This document shows positions 9,038-17,575 of a stretch of DNA of 40,874 nt, one piece after another. Within the stretch, counting starts at the first letter, position 1. The number at the start of each line of letters is the position of its first letter. The DNA lies in the NCBI RefSeq assembly GCF_001816125.1, contig NZ_MDZA01000255.1, positions 1 through 40,874 on the forward strand, read 5' to 3'. The translations under genes were made by a program, and so were the position numbers. The DNA is from Hymenobacter coccineus (lineage in GTDB: Bacteria; Bacteroidota; Bacteroidia; Cytophagales; Hymenobacteraceae). The notes below the pieces were generated by a model, which saw only the letters and a list, made by a program, of their open reading frames with translations, was not told where the DNA came from and did not search any database.

Positions 9038-11347
9038 CTACTTGGCTTTGGAGAAGGAATACGGCGCGGCGTCGGGTGAGGTGCCGCGCTCCTTGTTGGG
9101 CGTGGCGCTCATGTCGAAATCAAGCACGGCGCCCTTCAGCAGTTCTTCGTGGCTGAGCCAGTTCTTGTCGTAGGGCTTGCCGTTCACGGTCAGCGCGTTC
9201 ACGTAGCGGTTGGCGTCCGAGTTCTTGGGTGCGTTCAGCACAATGTCCTTGCCCGAGGGCAGGTGCAGGGTGGTTTTGGGGAAGAGCGGGGCCCCCAGCA
9301 CGTACTGGTCGGTGGCGGGGCACACGGGGTAGAAGCCCATGGCCGAAAACACGTACCAGGCCGACGTTTGGCCGTTGTCCTCGTCGCCGCAGTAGCCGTC
9401 GGCGGTGGGCAAGTACAGGCGGTTCATCACCTCGCGGGCCCAGTACTGGGTTTTCCAGGGCTGGCCGGCGTAGTTGTACAGGTAAATCATGTGCTGGATG
9501 GGCTGGTTGCCGTGGGCGTAGTTGCCCATGCCCGCAATCTGCATCTCCCGGATTTCGTGGATCGTGCCGCCGTAGTACGAATCGTCGAAGACCGGCGGCA
9601 GGGTAAACACCGTGTCCAGCGTGGCCACGAACTTCTGCTTGCCGCCCATCAAATCCACCAGGCCTTGGATGTCGTGAAACACCGACCAGGTGTAGTGCAA
9701 GCTGTTGCCCTCGGTGAAGGCGTCGCCCCACTTAAAGGGACTAAACGGCTTCTGGAACGTGCCGTCCTGGTTTTTGCCGCGCATCAGGCCGCTTTCCTTA
9801 TCGAAAAGCTTGCGGTAGTTCTGGCTGCGCTTGGCGTACAAGTCAATCTCCTTCTTGGGCCGCTTCAGGGCCTTGGCCAGTTGGTAGATGGCGAAGTCGT
9901 CGTAGGCGTACTCCAGGGTGCGGGCCGCGTTTTCGTTGATTTTAACGTCGTAGGGCACGTAGCCGAGCTTGTTGTAGTACTGCACGCCGGCGCGGCCCAC
10001 CGCGTCCAGGGGCCCCGCGTTGTTGGCGCCGTGCAACAAGGCTTGGTAGAGCACTTCCATGTCTTGCCCGCGGATGCCCTTGAGGTAAGCGTCAGCCACC
10101 ACCGAGGCCGAGTTGTTGCCCACCATCACGCTGCGCAGGCCGGGGCTGGCCCACTCGGGCAGCCAGCCGCTCTCGCGGAAATCGTTGGCCAAGCCCTGCT
10201 GAATTTCGGCGTTCACCTCGGGGTACAGCAGGTTCAGGAACGGGAACAGGGCCCTAAAAGTGTCCCAAAAGCCGGTATCGGTGTACATGTAGCCCGGCAG
10301 CGTTTGGCCATTAAACGGGCTGTAGTGCACGGTTTTACCAGCAGCGTCCACCTCGTAGAGCTTGCGCGGGAACAGCAGCGCTCGGTACAAGCACGAGTAG
10401 AACGTGCGGCGCTGGTCGTCGGTGCCGCCCTCGGCCTCGACGCGGCCCAGAACCTTGTTCCAGGCCGCGCGGCCTTCCTGGCGCACGGCTTCTAGGTCGT
10501 GGTCGCCAATCTCTTTCAGGTTCAGTTCGGCCTGCTCGGGGCTGATGAACGAGGACGCCACGCGGGCGTTCACCCGCTCGCCCTTGCGGGTTTTGAAACC
10601 CACGACGGCCCCCGCGTGGTTGGCCGTGATTTCGAGCACGCCCGCCGCTGCCGCCGCCTTGTCTTGGTACAGGGCCGTGCTGGTGAATTCGTGGTCGAAC
10701 TCCACCACGAAGTAGTTCTTGAAGTTTTTGGGTACGCCGCCGCTGTTGCGCGTGGTGTAGCCGATGACCTTGCGCTGCCCGGGCACCACCTTCACGTAGG
10801 AGCCCTTGTCGAGGGCGTCAATCACGACGTAGGCGCTATCGGTTTTCGGGAACGTGAAGCGGAAGCGGGCGGCCCGCTCGGTAGGCGCAATTTCCGTCGT
10901 CACGTCGTAGTCGGCCAAGTACACGCGGTAGTAGTTGGGCTCGGCTACTTCGGCCTTGTGCGAGTACCAGCTGGCGCGCGCGTTTTCTTCAAACACGCGC
11001 TTGCCCGTGGTGGGCATGATGGCAAATTGGCCGTAGTCGTTCATCCACGGCGAGGGCTGGTGCGTCTGCTTGAAGCCCCTGATCTTATCGGCGCTGTATT
11101 GGTAGGCCCAGCCGTCGCCCATTTTGCCGGTTTGCGGCATCCAGAAGTTCATGCCCCAGGGCCGGCAGATGGCCGGGTACGTGTTGCCGTTCGACAGGCT
11201 GGGCTTGGAGTCGGTGCCGATGATGGGGTTCACCCACTGGGCAAGGTCGGCATTAGCGGCGGCATCAGTGGGGCCCTGCGCCCGGGCGGCGGGGGCCCCG
11301 GCCGCCAGCAAAAAGAGGCCGGCAACGGCGGCAAGTGGTTTCAACAT
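9038..11347 (-). CDS. Glycoside hydrolase family 92, alpha-mannosidase (first copy)
   Basis: A 769-residue calcium-dependent exo-alpha-mannosidase of GH92. The start at 11347 gives a signal peptide (MLKPLAAVAGLFLLAAG, AAGAPAARAQ); the open frame extends to 11842 but that part overlaps the preceding gene in another frame and is not protein-like. Family signatures: VNPIIGTDSKPSLSNGNTYP near the mature N-terminus, GYMYTDTGFWDTFRALFPF mid-protein, and the C-terminal YAHGNQPIQHM and GDEDNGQTSAWYVFSAMGFY. The usual GNEP of the family reads GNQP here, unlike the second GH92 of this window, which suggests another linkage preference. It follows the BSP peptidase by 101 bases and precedes GH125; probably periplasmic or surface located, trimming imported mannan oligosaccharides. 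Confidence 0.93.
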   Translation of the reverse strand: MLKPLAAVAGLFLLAAGAPAARAQGPTDAAANADLAQWVNPIIGTDSKPSLSNGNTYPAICRPWGMNFWMPQTGKMGDGWAYQYSADKIRGFKQTHQPSPWMNDYGQFAIMPTTGKRVFEENARASWYSHKAEVAEPNYYRVYLADYDVTTEIAPTERAARFRFTFPKTDSAYVVIDALDKGSYVKVVPGQRKVIGYTTRNSGGVPKNFKNYFVVEFDHEFTSTALYQDKAAAAAGVLEITANHAGAVVGFKTRKGERVNARVASSFISPEQAELNLKEIGDHDLEAVRQEGRAAWNKVLGRVEAEGGTDDQRRTFYSCLYRALLFPRKLYEVDAAGKTVHYSPFNGQTLPGYMYTDTGFWDTFRALFPFLNLLYPEVNAEIQQGLANDFRESGWLPEWASPGLRSVMVGNNSASVVADAYLKGIRGQDMEVLYQALLHGANNAGPLDAVGRAGVQYYNKLGYVPYDVKINENAARTLEYAYDDFAIYQLAKALKRPKKEIDLYAKRSQNYRKLFDKESGLMRGKNQDGTFQKPFSPFKWGDAFTEGNSLHYTWSVFHDIQGLVDLMGGKQKFVATLDTVFTLPPVFDDSYYGGTIHEIREMQIAGMGNYAHGNQPIQHMIYLYNYAGQPWKTQYWAREVMNRLYLPTADGYCGDEDNGQTSAWYVFSAMGFYPVCPATDQYVLGAPLFPKTTLHLPSGKDIVLNAPKNSDANRYVNALTVNGKPYDKNWLSHEELLKGAVLDFDMSATPNKERGTSPDAAPYSFSKAK

Positions 11348-11448
11348 TCGGTTAGGATGAAGTAAAGGGACGCAATACCGTCCGGCAAGGTGCACGAAAT
11401 AACTCGGCCAGCGCGGCTGCCCGGATAGGAGCGGAGAAGAAATTCGGG

Positions 11449-12182
11449 TTAGTGGTAGGCCAGCTGCACGGTTGGCGCCGCCACGTAGCTCGCCCACAGC
11501 TCGTCGAGGGTGTGGCCGGTTTGCTGCTTCCAGATGCCCGCCGTGTAGGTACGGTTGCGGGCGGCCCGGTCCAGCGCGGTCACCACGTTGGGGTGCCCGT
11601 GCTGCTCGAGCCACACCAGAAACCGGGCCACCACGCGGTAGCTGTTGGTGTACTGCTGGCCGGCTTTGTAGTCGGGCAGGGCCCAGTGGCCGGCCACGTT
11701 GTTCACGCCGTAGGCGTAGCGGGCGTAGTCGGCAATGCCCTCGGTGAGCCAGCCCGGGCACGAATCCTCGGGGTAGGCCTGCACCACGTGCATTACCTCG
11801 TGCGTTACCACGTCGAGGTCTTCGGGGTGGGCGAGCAGCCACTTGGGGCTGTACGTGGCCACGCCGTTGCCCGTGGCGGCCACCCCGTCGTAAGCGGGGT
11901 CAATCACGAACGTGATTCTTTTGAGGGTGCGCGGGTTGAAGCGCTTGGCTTCCCGCGGGTACACGGCAAAAAAAGTGTCGGTCATCCGCTGCTTGGTAGC
12001 GGCCGAAAACGTGGAATCCTTGGAGATGAAAACGAGTGTGTAACCCCCTTTCGTCACCGAATCTTTGGCGGCGTAAGGCGACCGGGCACTGGCCACTGGG
12101 GCCCCAGCGCGGCGCCTGTGGGGCCCCAGTGGCCCGCGCCCGGGGCCCCGGCGAGAAGAAAAAAAAGCAGTTTAATGCCCAT
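11449..12182 (-). pseudogene. Basic secretory protein family metallopeptidase-like protein, frame break in the leader
   Basis: The body (GGYTLVFISKDSTF to APTVQLAYH) matches the basic secretory protein family, PF04450, with a zinc-peptidase HExxH motif in VVTHEVMHVVQAYPEDS and a downstream WLTEGIADYARYAYG that can supply a third ligand. The ATG at 12182 starts a signal peptide (MGIKLLFFLLAGAPGAG), but its frame leaves the body frame at GGGGCCCC, 12098-12105; adding one base gives AALGAPVASARSPYAAKD. Total length 734 is one base short of 245 codons. A GTG at 12096 could start the body without export signal, which is less likely. Lying between susD and GH92, it may clip mannoprotein so that glycans are released or exposed. 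The peptidase role is inferred from motif and context. Confidence 0.72.
12091..12134. repeat. 16-bp GC inverted repeat inside the BSP leader
   Basis: Arms 12091-12106 and 12119-12134 are exact reverse complements, each containing GGGGCCCC, with a 12-base spacer. The structure covers the exact site where the BSP reading frame breaks. Confidence 0.75.
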
Positions 12183-12195
12183 GCTTACAAATTGT

Positions 12196-12247
12196 AGGGC
12201 CCCGGAGTGCCCACCCCCACGAATGGGGCGGGGTACTCCGGGGCCCT
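12196..12247 (-). terminator. Hairpin between susD and BSP
   Basis: Arms 12196-12212 and 12231-12247 pair over 17 bases with one mismatch (GGGCACTCC/GGGTACTCC), 18-base loop. No strong T run follows on the minus strand, so it is more likely a partial terminator or an mRNA-stabilising element that sets the ratio of susCD to downstream enzymes. Confidence 0.55.
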
Positions 12248-12256
12248 GTTATTTAA

Positions 12257-13768
12257 TTACCAGCCCGGGTTTTGGGTCAGTGCTTTGTTATTGTTGATTT
12301 CCCTGGAGGGGATGCCCCACAGCAGGTATTTTTCCTGGAAAGCCGGTCCTACTTCCGCCTTAAAGCCCACCACATCCACGAACCGGTTGTTCACCACGTC
12401 GTAGGTTTTGCGGGTGCGCTGAATGTCGAAGTACGCCTTGTTTTCGTAGGCCAGCTCGTGGTAGCGCTCTTTCCACACGGCCTGCCGGAACTGCTCCTGG
12501 CTGAGGCCGGGGGTGAGGTTGGGCAGCTTGGCGCGCGTCCGGATGGCGTTCACCTGGGCGTAGGCTTTGGCACTGGCCGCGCCCGCTTCGTTGGTGGCTT
12601 CGGCGAAGATGAGCATCACTTCCGGCATCCGCAGCAGCGTCCAGTTTTCGTCGCTGCCGTAGTTGCGGTTCAGGGCGCTTTCTAAATGAAAGTACTTGTA
12701 GAGCGCGTGGGCGTTGAACTTGACGATGCCCGCCGAGGGGTTCTTAAAGGAAGGGTACTGCGAGAAGTAGAACTGCTGCTCCTGCGTCCGCAAATCGCCG
12801 GCTTCGTAGCTGTTGAAAAAGCCATCGGTCGGAATCAGGGAGCCGGTTTCATCCCCGTAGGCCGAAATCCCCGAGAAGTAAGGCACCACCTGCGAACTAA
12901 GGCCGTTGGTGGCGATGCCGTTGGCGTACTGCGCCTGCAAAATCAACTCGCCCTGGTTTTTGTGGGTATTGTCGTGCAGGTAGAGGTAGTTGTCGAACAG
13001 CGGGTAGTTGCCGGCGTCAATCACCTTGGCGGCCTCATCGGCAGCCTTCTGGTAGTTTTCCTTGATTTGCATTGGGAAGCCGGCCGTGGTCAGGTACACG
13101 CTGGCCAGCAGCGACTGCGCCGCCGACTGCGAGATACGCCCGCTGCGGTCCACCACAGGCAAGCCGGCCGCTTCGGCCGCCTGCAAGTCACTGATGATGA
13201 GTTTGTACACGTCGGCTACTGGGCTGCGGCTGGGGTAAAGGTCTGGGCCGGGGCCCGTTACGGGGGCCGTCAGCAGGGGCACGTCGCCGTAGAGCCGAAC
13301 CAGCAGGTTGTAGAGGTAGGCCCGGATGAAGTACGCCTCGCCTAGCAACGACTTCTTCTTGGCCTCGTCCATGCTGATGTCCGGGATGCGCAAAATGGCC
13401 TGGTTGGCCGACCCGATGCCGTTGTAGGCGTTGTTCCAGACGGTGGAAAAGAACGGGTTGGCCGGGTCAATGCTCTGGAGGATGAGCTGCCCGTTGTTGA
13501 AGCTCTGGCCCAGGGTGGTGGCGTGCCCCGGCATCAGGTCCAGGGTGATCCAGATGGCCTCGCCGTAGCCGGTGCCGCTCTGCACCAGGCGCAGGTTGTT
13601 GTAGAGGCCGTCGATGGCCGACTGGGCTTGGTTGGCCGTGCTGTAGAAGTCGTCGGGCCGGATGTTGGTACGGCTGTCTACGTCCAGGAAATTTTTGCAA
13701 CCGGTGGCCGTCAGCAATGCCGCACTAAGCGCGGCGGGCCGGATAAAACGCTGGAAGTTAAGAAACAT
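12257..13768 (-). CDS. RagB/SusD-family outer-membrane glycan-binding lipoprotein
   Basis: A 503-residue SusD homologue that binds glycans at the cell surface and caps the SusC channel. It has a lipoprotein signal with Cys24 (LLTATGCKNFLDVDS), the typical acidic/aromatic N-terminal repeat region (YSTANQAQSAIDGLYNNLR), TPR-like helices (AYFIRAYLYNLLVRLYGDVP) and the conserved C-terminal RYHELAYENKAYFDIQRT. Length is usual for the family. It follows susC by 83 bases with a hairpin between. Neighbouring GH92 and GH125 enzymes point to mannan or mannosylated glycans as ligand; this is inference from context. Confidence 0.95.
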   Translation of the reverse strand: MFLNFQRFIRPAALSAALLTATGCKNFLDVDSRTNIRPDDFYSTANQAQSAIDGLYNNLRLVQSGTGYGEAIWITLDLMPGHATTLGQSFNNGQLILQSIDPANPFFSTVWNNAYNGIGSANQAILRIPDISMDEAKKKSLLGEAYFIRAYLYNLLVRLYGDVPLLTAPVTGPGPDLYPSRSPVADVYKLIISDLQAAEAAGLPVVDRSGRISQSAAQSLLASVYLTTAGFPMQIKENYQKAADEAAKVIDAGNYPLFDNYLYLHDNTHKNQGELILQAQYANGIATNGLSSQVVPYFSGISAYGDETGSLIPTDGFFNSYEAGDLRTQEQQFYFSQYPSFKNPSAGIVKFNAHALYKYFHLESALNRNYGSDENWTLLRMPEVMLIFAEATNEAGAASAKAYAQVNAIRTRAKLPNLTPGLSQEQFRQAVWKERYHELAYENKAYFDIQRTRKTYDVVNNRFVDVVGFKAEVGPAFQEKYLLWGIPSREINNNKALTQNPGW

Positions 13769-13807
13769 AGGGGTAGAGATTAGAAGTTGGAGCCTTCGGA
13801 ATCAGAA

Positions 13808-13841
13808 CCCTAAAAACCAAATATCCACGCGGTTTTTAGGG
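13808..13841 (-). terminator. Hairpin between susC and susD
   Basis: Arms 13808-13818 and 13831-13841 are perfect 11-base reverse complements (CCCTAAAAACC), 12-base loop. It sits in the 83-base gap between susC and susD and probably acts as an attenuator or stability element, not a full stop, since susC and susD are normally co-expressed. Confidence 0.6.
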
Positions 13842-13851
13842 CCCCGACTAC

Positions 13852-16800
13852 TTAGAAAGACAAGTTCAAGCCGGCCGTGAAGGTGCGTGCTTTGGGGTAG
13901 TCGAAGAACTGAATCCCCTGCGAAAAGGCGTTGTTGAAGGTGGACGTTTCGGGGTCGTAGCCGAAGTACTTCGTGATGAGGAAGTAATTCTGGGCCGCGA
14001 CGTACACCCGCAGGCGGGTCAGGCCGTAGCGCTTGGTCAAGTCGTTGCTGAAGTTGTAGCCGAACGAAGCGTTGCGCCCCCGGATGAAGGAGCCGTCCTC
14101 CACTTTGTAGGAGTCAATCCGGGAGTCGTAGGAGAGGTACGACGGCCGCACCTGGGCAATGCTCGTGTTCTGGTTCTCAGGCGTCCAGGCCTCGGTCAGG
14201 GCGCGGGTGTAGCTATTGGCCTGGTCGGTTCGGTCCTGTGCTGAGTGCTCGGTCAGGTTCATCACGCTGTTGCCGTAGGTAAACTGCAAGTCCACCAGCA
14301 AATCGAAGTTCTTGTAGCGGAAATTGTTGATGAACGAGCCGTAGCCGGTGGGGATGTTCTTGCCCAGCAGCACCCGGTCCTGGTCGTTGATTTGCCCGTC
14401 GCCGTTCTGGTCCTTGAACTTGAGGTCGCCGGGAAAACGGTTGAGCTTCAAGGCCTGGTCGGCCTCGGCCGTGCTCCAGGTGCCCAGGCGCTCCAGGCCA
14501 AAGAACGAGCCCACCGGCTGCCCCACGCGCAGCACGTTGGTTTCGTTGAGGAAGTTCGGGCCAGGAAAGATGTCGTCACCGGCCGCGCCCAGTTGCAGGA
14601 TGCGGTTTTGCAAAAAGGAGATGTTGAACGTCGTGCTCCAGGTGAAGTCCGTGGTCTGCACGTTGGCCGTGTTCAGGGCCAGCTCCAGGCCGCGGTTGCG
14701 CACGCTGCCAATGTTGCTCGGGATGTTGCCGTAGCCGCTGCTGCGCGGTACCGGGGCATACAGCAGCAGGTTGTTGGTGGTGCGCTGGTAAATGTCGGCC
14801 TCGAACGTGATGCGGTTTTGCAGCACGCCCACGTTCAGGCCCAGATCAAATTGGTCCGCCGTTTCCCACTGCAAGAGGGGGTTGCCCAGCGAGCCAATGG
14901 CGACGCCGTTGGTGCGGTTGCCGTTGAATACGTAGCTGCTGGTACCCAAAAAGCTCTGCGACACGTAGTTGCCGAAGTCCGGGCCGCTGTTGCCGGTGCG
15001 GCCGTAGCCGAAACGCAGCTTCAGGTCCGAGAAAATCGAGTTATCCTTGAGGAAATCTTCCTCCGAAATGCGCCAAGCCACGGCGGCCGATGGAAAAACG
15101 GCGCTCTTGCTGTTGACCCCGAAGCGCGACGAGCCGTCGCGGCGGATGGTACCGGTCAGTAGGTAGCGGTTCTTGTAGTTGTAGTTAGCCCGAGCGAAAA
15201 GAGAGAAAAATTGGTCAGCAGTGTAGTCCGAGCTGGGCGGGTTGGGCGTCGAGCCTACGCCCAGGTTGTAGTAATTGTAAGCGTTGTCCACGAGCAGCGT
15301 GGTGCTGGCCCCGTTCAAGAGCCTACTGAAACGCCGCGCGTCCACGCCGGCCACCACGTTCAGCGTACCGTTTTCGCTCAGCTGCTTGTTGAAGGTCAAA
15401 TAGTTCTGCCACTGCAACGCCGTGGAATTGAACGTGTTGATGCTGGCGTAGCCCTGCTGCCCGCGCAGCTGAATCAGGGTGCTGGCGAACGACGGGTCGT
15501 TCCGCGATTCGATGGTTGTTCCCAGTACGCTGCGGAAATTCAGGCTCGGCGAAATAGTGAAGCTGGCGTAGCCATTGCCTGATAGTATCTGGCGGCTGCG
15601 CAGCTCCTGGTCCTGCTCGGTGATGGCTACCGGGTTGTCGCCGCTCTCCATGTCGGGGTAGTCCTGGCGCTTGGCGTAGGTGCCGTCCAGGTACTTGATG
15701 GGAAAGATGGAAGGCATCTCAATCATCATGCGCGGGATGTTGTTGCCCCCCGTAAAGTCGTTGCCGATGCTCTCGTTGATGTTCGAGTAGTTAATCGTGG
15801 CCCCTACCTTCAACCAATTCTTCACTTGGTTATCAACTACCAGGCGGGCATTGTAACGCTTCTGGTAGGTGCTGAGAATAGTGCCCTGCGCATTGGTGTA
15901 GTTCAGGTACAAGCCGTAGGTAAGCTTGTCGTTGCCGCCCGAAAACGACAGGTTGTGGTTTTGCGTCACCCCGGTCTGGGTGGTGGCATCCTGCCAGTCG
16001 GTATCGTAGAGCGGGTTCAGGTCCGCATCGAACAAGCGGTGCGGGTTGTTGGGGTCGGCCAGGGCCCGCCGCTTAATCATGGGGTTCTTGTTGACGTACT
16101 TGCCGGCGGCCCAGCCGGCAGGGTCGTATTTCTGAACGTTCTGGTAGCCCAGGTCCTCGGTGGCCAGGAACCCCTTGGCGTCGAGTACCGACAGCTTGCG
16201 GGCAATGTGGCTGACGCTCACAAAAGCATCGTAGCTCACCTGCGAACCCTCTTTGCCGCGCTTGGTCGTGATGATAATTACCCCGTTGCTGCCCTGCGAG
16301 CCGTAGATGGCCGTGGCCGAAGCGTCTTTCAGTACCTCAATGTTGGCAATGTCATTGGGGTTGATGCTGTTGATGCCCGAAGTCCAGAACACGCCGTCCA
16401 CCACGATGAGCGGGTTGTTGCCCGCGTTGATGGAGCCGTAGCCCCGGATGCGAATCACCGGGTCGCCGGCCCCGGGCTGGCCCGAGTTCAGGGCCACGTT
16501 CACGCCCGCCACCCGGCCTTGCAAACCCTGCGCAACGTTGACAACCGGGCGTTCGGTTAGCTCCTTGCTGCTCACGCTGCCCACGGCCCCGGTCAGGTCC
16601 GAGCGCCGCTGGGTGCCGTAGCCCACCACTACTACTTCGTCCAGGGCCTTGGTATCCGTTACCAACTTGATGTTGAGCGTGGTGCGGCCAGCTAAACTGA
16701 TTTCCTGCGCCACAAAACCCACGGAGGAAATAACAAGCGTTTCATTGCTAGTAGGCAGCGTCAGCGAAAACTTGCCGTTGACGTCGGCGCTCACGCCCAC

Positions 16801-17013
16801 GCCGCTATTGCCCTTCACCACGATGGTCGCACCAGGCAGCGGGCTGCCTTTGTCGTCGGTCACGGTGCCTTCTACCGTCACTGGGGCGAGGTGCAAGCCC
16901 AGCAATCGATTGTCATTACGCGCCAGCGCAGGCAGCGGTGCCAGCGCAACCACGGGCCCCAGTAGCAGCAGGGGGATACCGCGCCAGTTTCTAACGGATA
17001 AAAAAGTACGCAT
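13852..17013 (-). CDS. SusC/RagA-family TonB-dependent outer-membrane transporter
   Basis: A 1053-residue TonB-dependent channel that imports oligosaccharides through the outer membrane with its SusD partner. Order of parts: signal peptide 1-31, carboxypeptidase-regulatory-like domain about 46-118 (VEGTVTDDKGSPLPGATIVV), TonB-box/SusC signature DEVVVVGYGTQ at 125-135, plug domain (VRIRGYGSIN-type IRIRGYGSINAGNNPLIVVD, GSQGSNGVIIITTKRGK), then a 22-strand-type barrel ending in TAGLNLSF with a terminal Phe as expected for Bam insertion. No STN anti-sigma interaction domain precedes the carboxypeptidase-like domain, so control by an ECF sigma/anti-sigma pair is unlikely; a LacI-type operator lies 104 bases upstream instead. 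First gene of the minus-strand mannan set. Confidence 0.96.
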   Translation of the reverse strand: MRTFLSVRNWRGIPLLLLGPVVALAPLPALARNDNRLLGLHLAPVTVEGTVTDDKGSPLPGATIVVKGNSGVGVSADVNGKFSLTLPTSNETLVISSVGFVAQEISLAGRTTLNIKLVTDTKALDEVVVVGYGTQRRSDLTGAVGSVSSKELTERPVVNVAQGLQGRVAGVNVALNSGQPGAGDPVIRIRGYGSINAGNNPLIVVDGVFWTSGINSINPNDIANIEVLKDASATAIYGSQGSNGVIIITTKRGKEGSQVSYDAFVSVSHIARKLSVLDAKGFLATEDLGYQNVQKYDPAGWAAGKYVNKNPMIKRRALADPNNPHRLFDADLNPLYDTDWQDATTQTGVTQNHNLSFSGGNDKLTYGLYLNYTNAQGTILSTYQKRYNARLVVDNQVKNWLKVGATINYSNINESIGNDFTGGNNIPRMMIEMPSIFPIKYLDGTYAKRQDYPDMESGDNPVAITEQDQELRSRQILSGNGYASFTISPSLNFRSVLGTTIESRNDPSFASTLIQLRGQQGYASINTFNSTALQWQNYLTFNKQLSENGTLNVVAGVDARRFSRLLNGASTTLLVDNAYNYYNLGVGSTPNPPSSDYTADQFFSLFARANYNYKNRYLLTGTIRRDGSSRFGVNSKSAVFPSAAVAWRISEEDFLKDNSIFSDLKLRFGYGRTGNSGPDFGNYVSQSFLGTSSYVFNGNRTNGVAIGSLGNPLLQWETADQFDLGLNVGVLQNRITFEADIYQRTTNNLLLYAPVPRSSGYGNIPSNIGSVRNRGLELALNTANVQTTDFTWSTTFNISFLQNRILQLGAAGDDIFPGPNFLNETNVLRVGQPVGSFFGLERLGTWSTAEADQALKLNRFPGDLKFKDQNGDGQINDQDRVLLGKNIPTGYGSFINNFRYKNFDLLVDLQFTYGNSVMNLTEHSAQDRTDQANSYTRALTEAWTPENQNTSIAQVRPSYLSYDSRIDSYKVEDGSFIRGRNASFGYNFSNDLTKRYGLTRLRVYVAAQNYFLITKYFGYDPETSTFNNAFSQGIQFFDYPKARTFTAGLNLSF

Positions 17014-17116
17014 AGGGGGAGGTTTGTGGGTGGAAGGAACGGCCTGGGGTAATCAAACCACAGGTAATCAGAAGTATGTGTTGAATGGGTGGGAACGGGG
17101 ACAGTGTTTCGACAAA

Positions 17117-17134
17117 TGATTAAACGTTTTAGCA
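17117..17134. promoter_or_regulatory. Candidate LacI-family operator upstream of susC
   Basis: TGATTAAACGTTTTAGCA, two mismatches from the perfect palindrome TGCTAAAACGTTTTAGCA. The CG centre is typical of LacI-family operators. It ends 104 bases before the susC start and recurs upstream of two other genes of the locus. Confidence 0.72.
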
Positions 17135-17452
17135 AAACCCCTCGAAAGGGTACTCGCTAAAGCCACTGCGGTCGGCCGGGGGCCAAGAAGGGAGAATGCC
17201 CCGGGGCCCTAAGTGCCTAAAAAGGGAAGAAAAGAGGAAGCGATTGGTTTTTTTAGCAGCAGGCTAGATAAGAGTTGCTCTCACTAAACAGACAGGGCTT
17301 TTGCAATCGATTATTCACTTCAAATGCCTATCACTACGGAGAGGGCCAATCATTGTATTCTGGCTATAGCAATAAGGATATTGCTGTCATTTGGTAACGA
17401 AGTAATGGTATTTTGAGCAATAATACATGAAATTTACATAATTTTAAAAAAA

Positions 17453-17470
17453 TGCTTAAACATTTTAGCA
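17453..17470. promoter_or_regulatory. Candidate LacI-family operator upstream of the second GH92
   Basis: TGCTTAAACATTTTAGCA, two mismatches from the same ideal palindrome, 105 bases before the GH92 start at 17576. The right half, TTTTAGCA, is identical in all three copies. Confidence 0.72.
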
Positions 17471-17575
17471 AAAGCAACGGCTTGGCCCCCCACATTTGTG
17501 CCTAGCTGGGTTGCCTTGGTGCTGCCGCTGCTTGCTGCTTCTCTACTTTCCACCCATTTATAAGCTCAACCATTC

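Larger units (their letters stand above)
17014..17575. other. Divergent regulatory region between susC and the second GH92
   Basis: A 562-base gap, AT-richer in its right half than the surrounding genes, with no credible gene. It holds two LacI-type operator candidates, one on each side (17117-17134 and 17453-17470). No clear TAnnTTTG box was found at a sensible distance for either gene, so the promoters themselves are not assigned. Confidence 0.7.

Noticed and set aside
11348..11842. N-terminal extension of the first GH92 reading frame
   Set aside because: Arg/Pro-rich junk overlapping the BSP gene; the ATG at 11347 starts a proper signal peptide.
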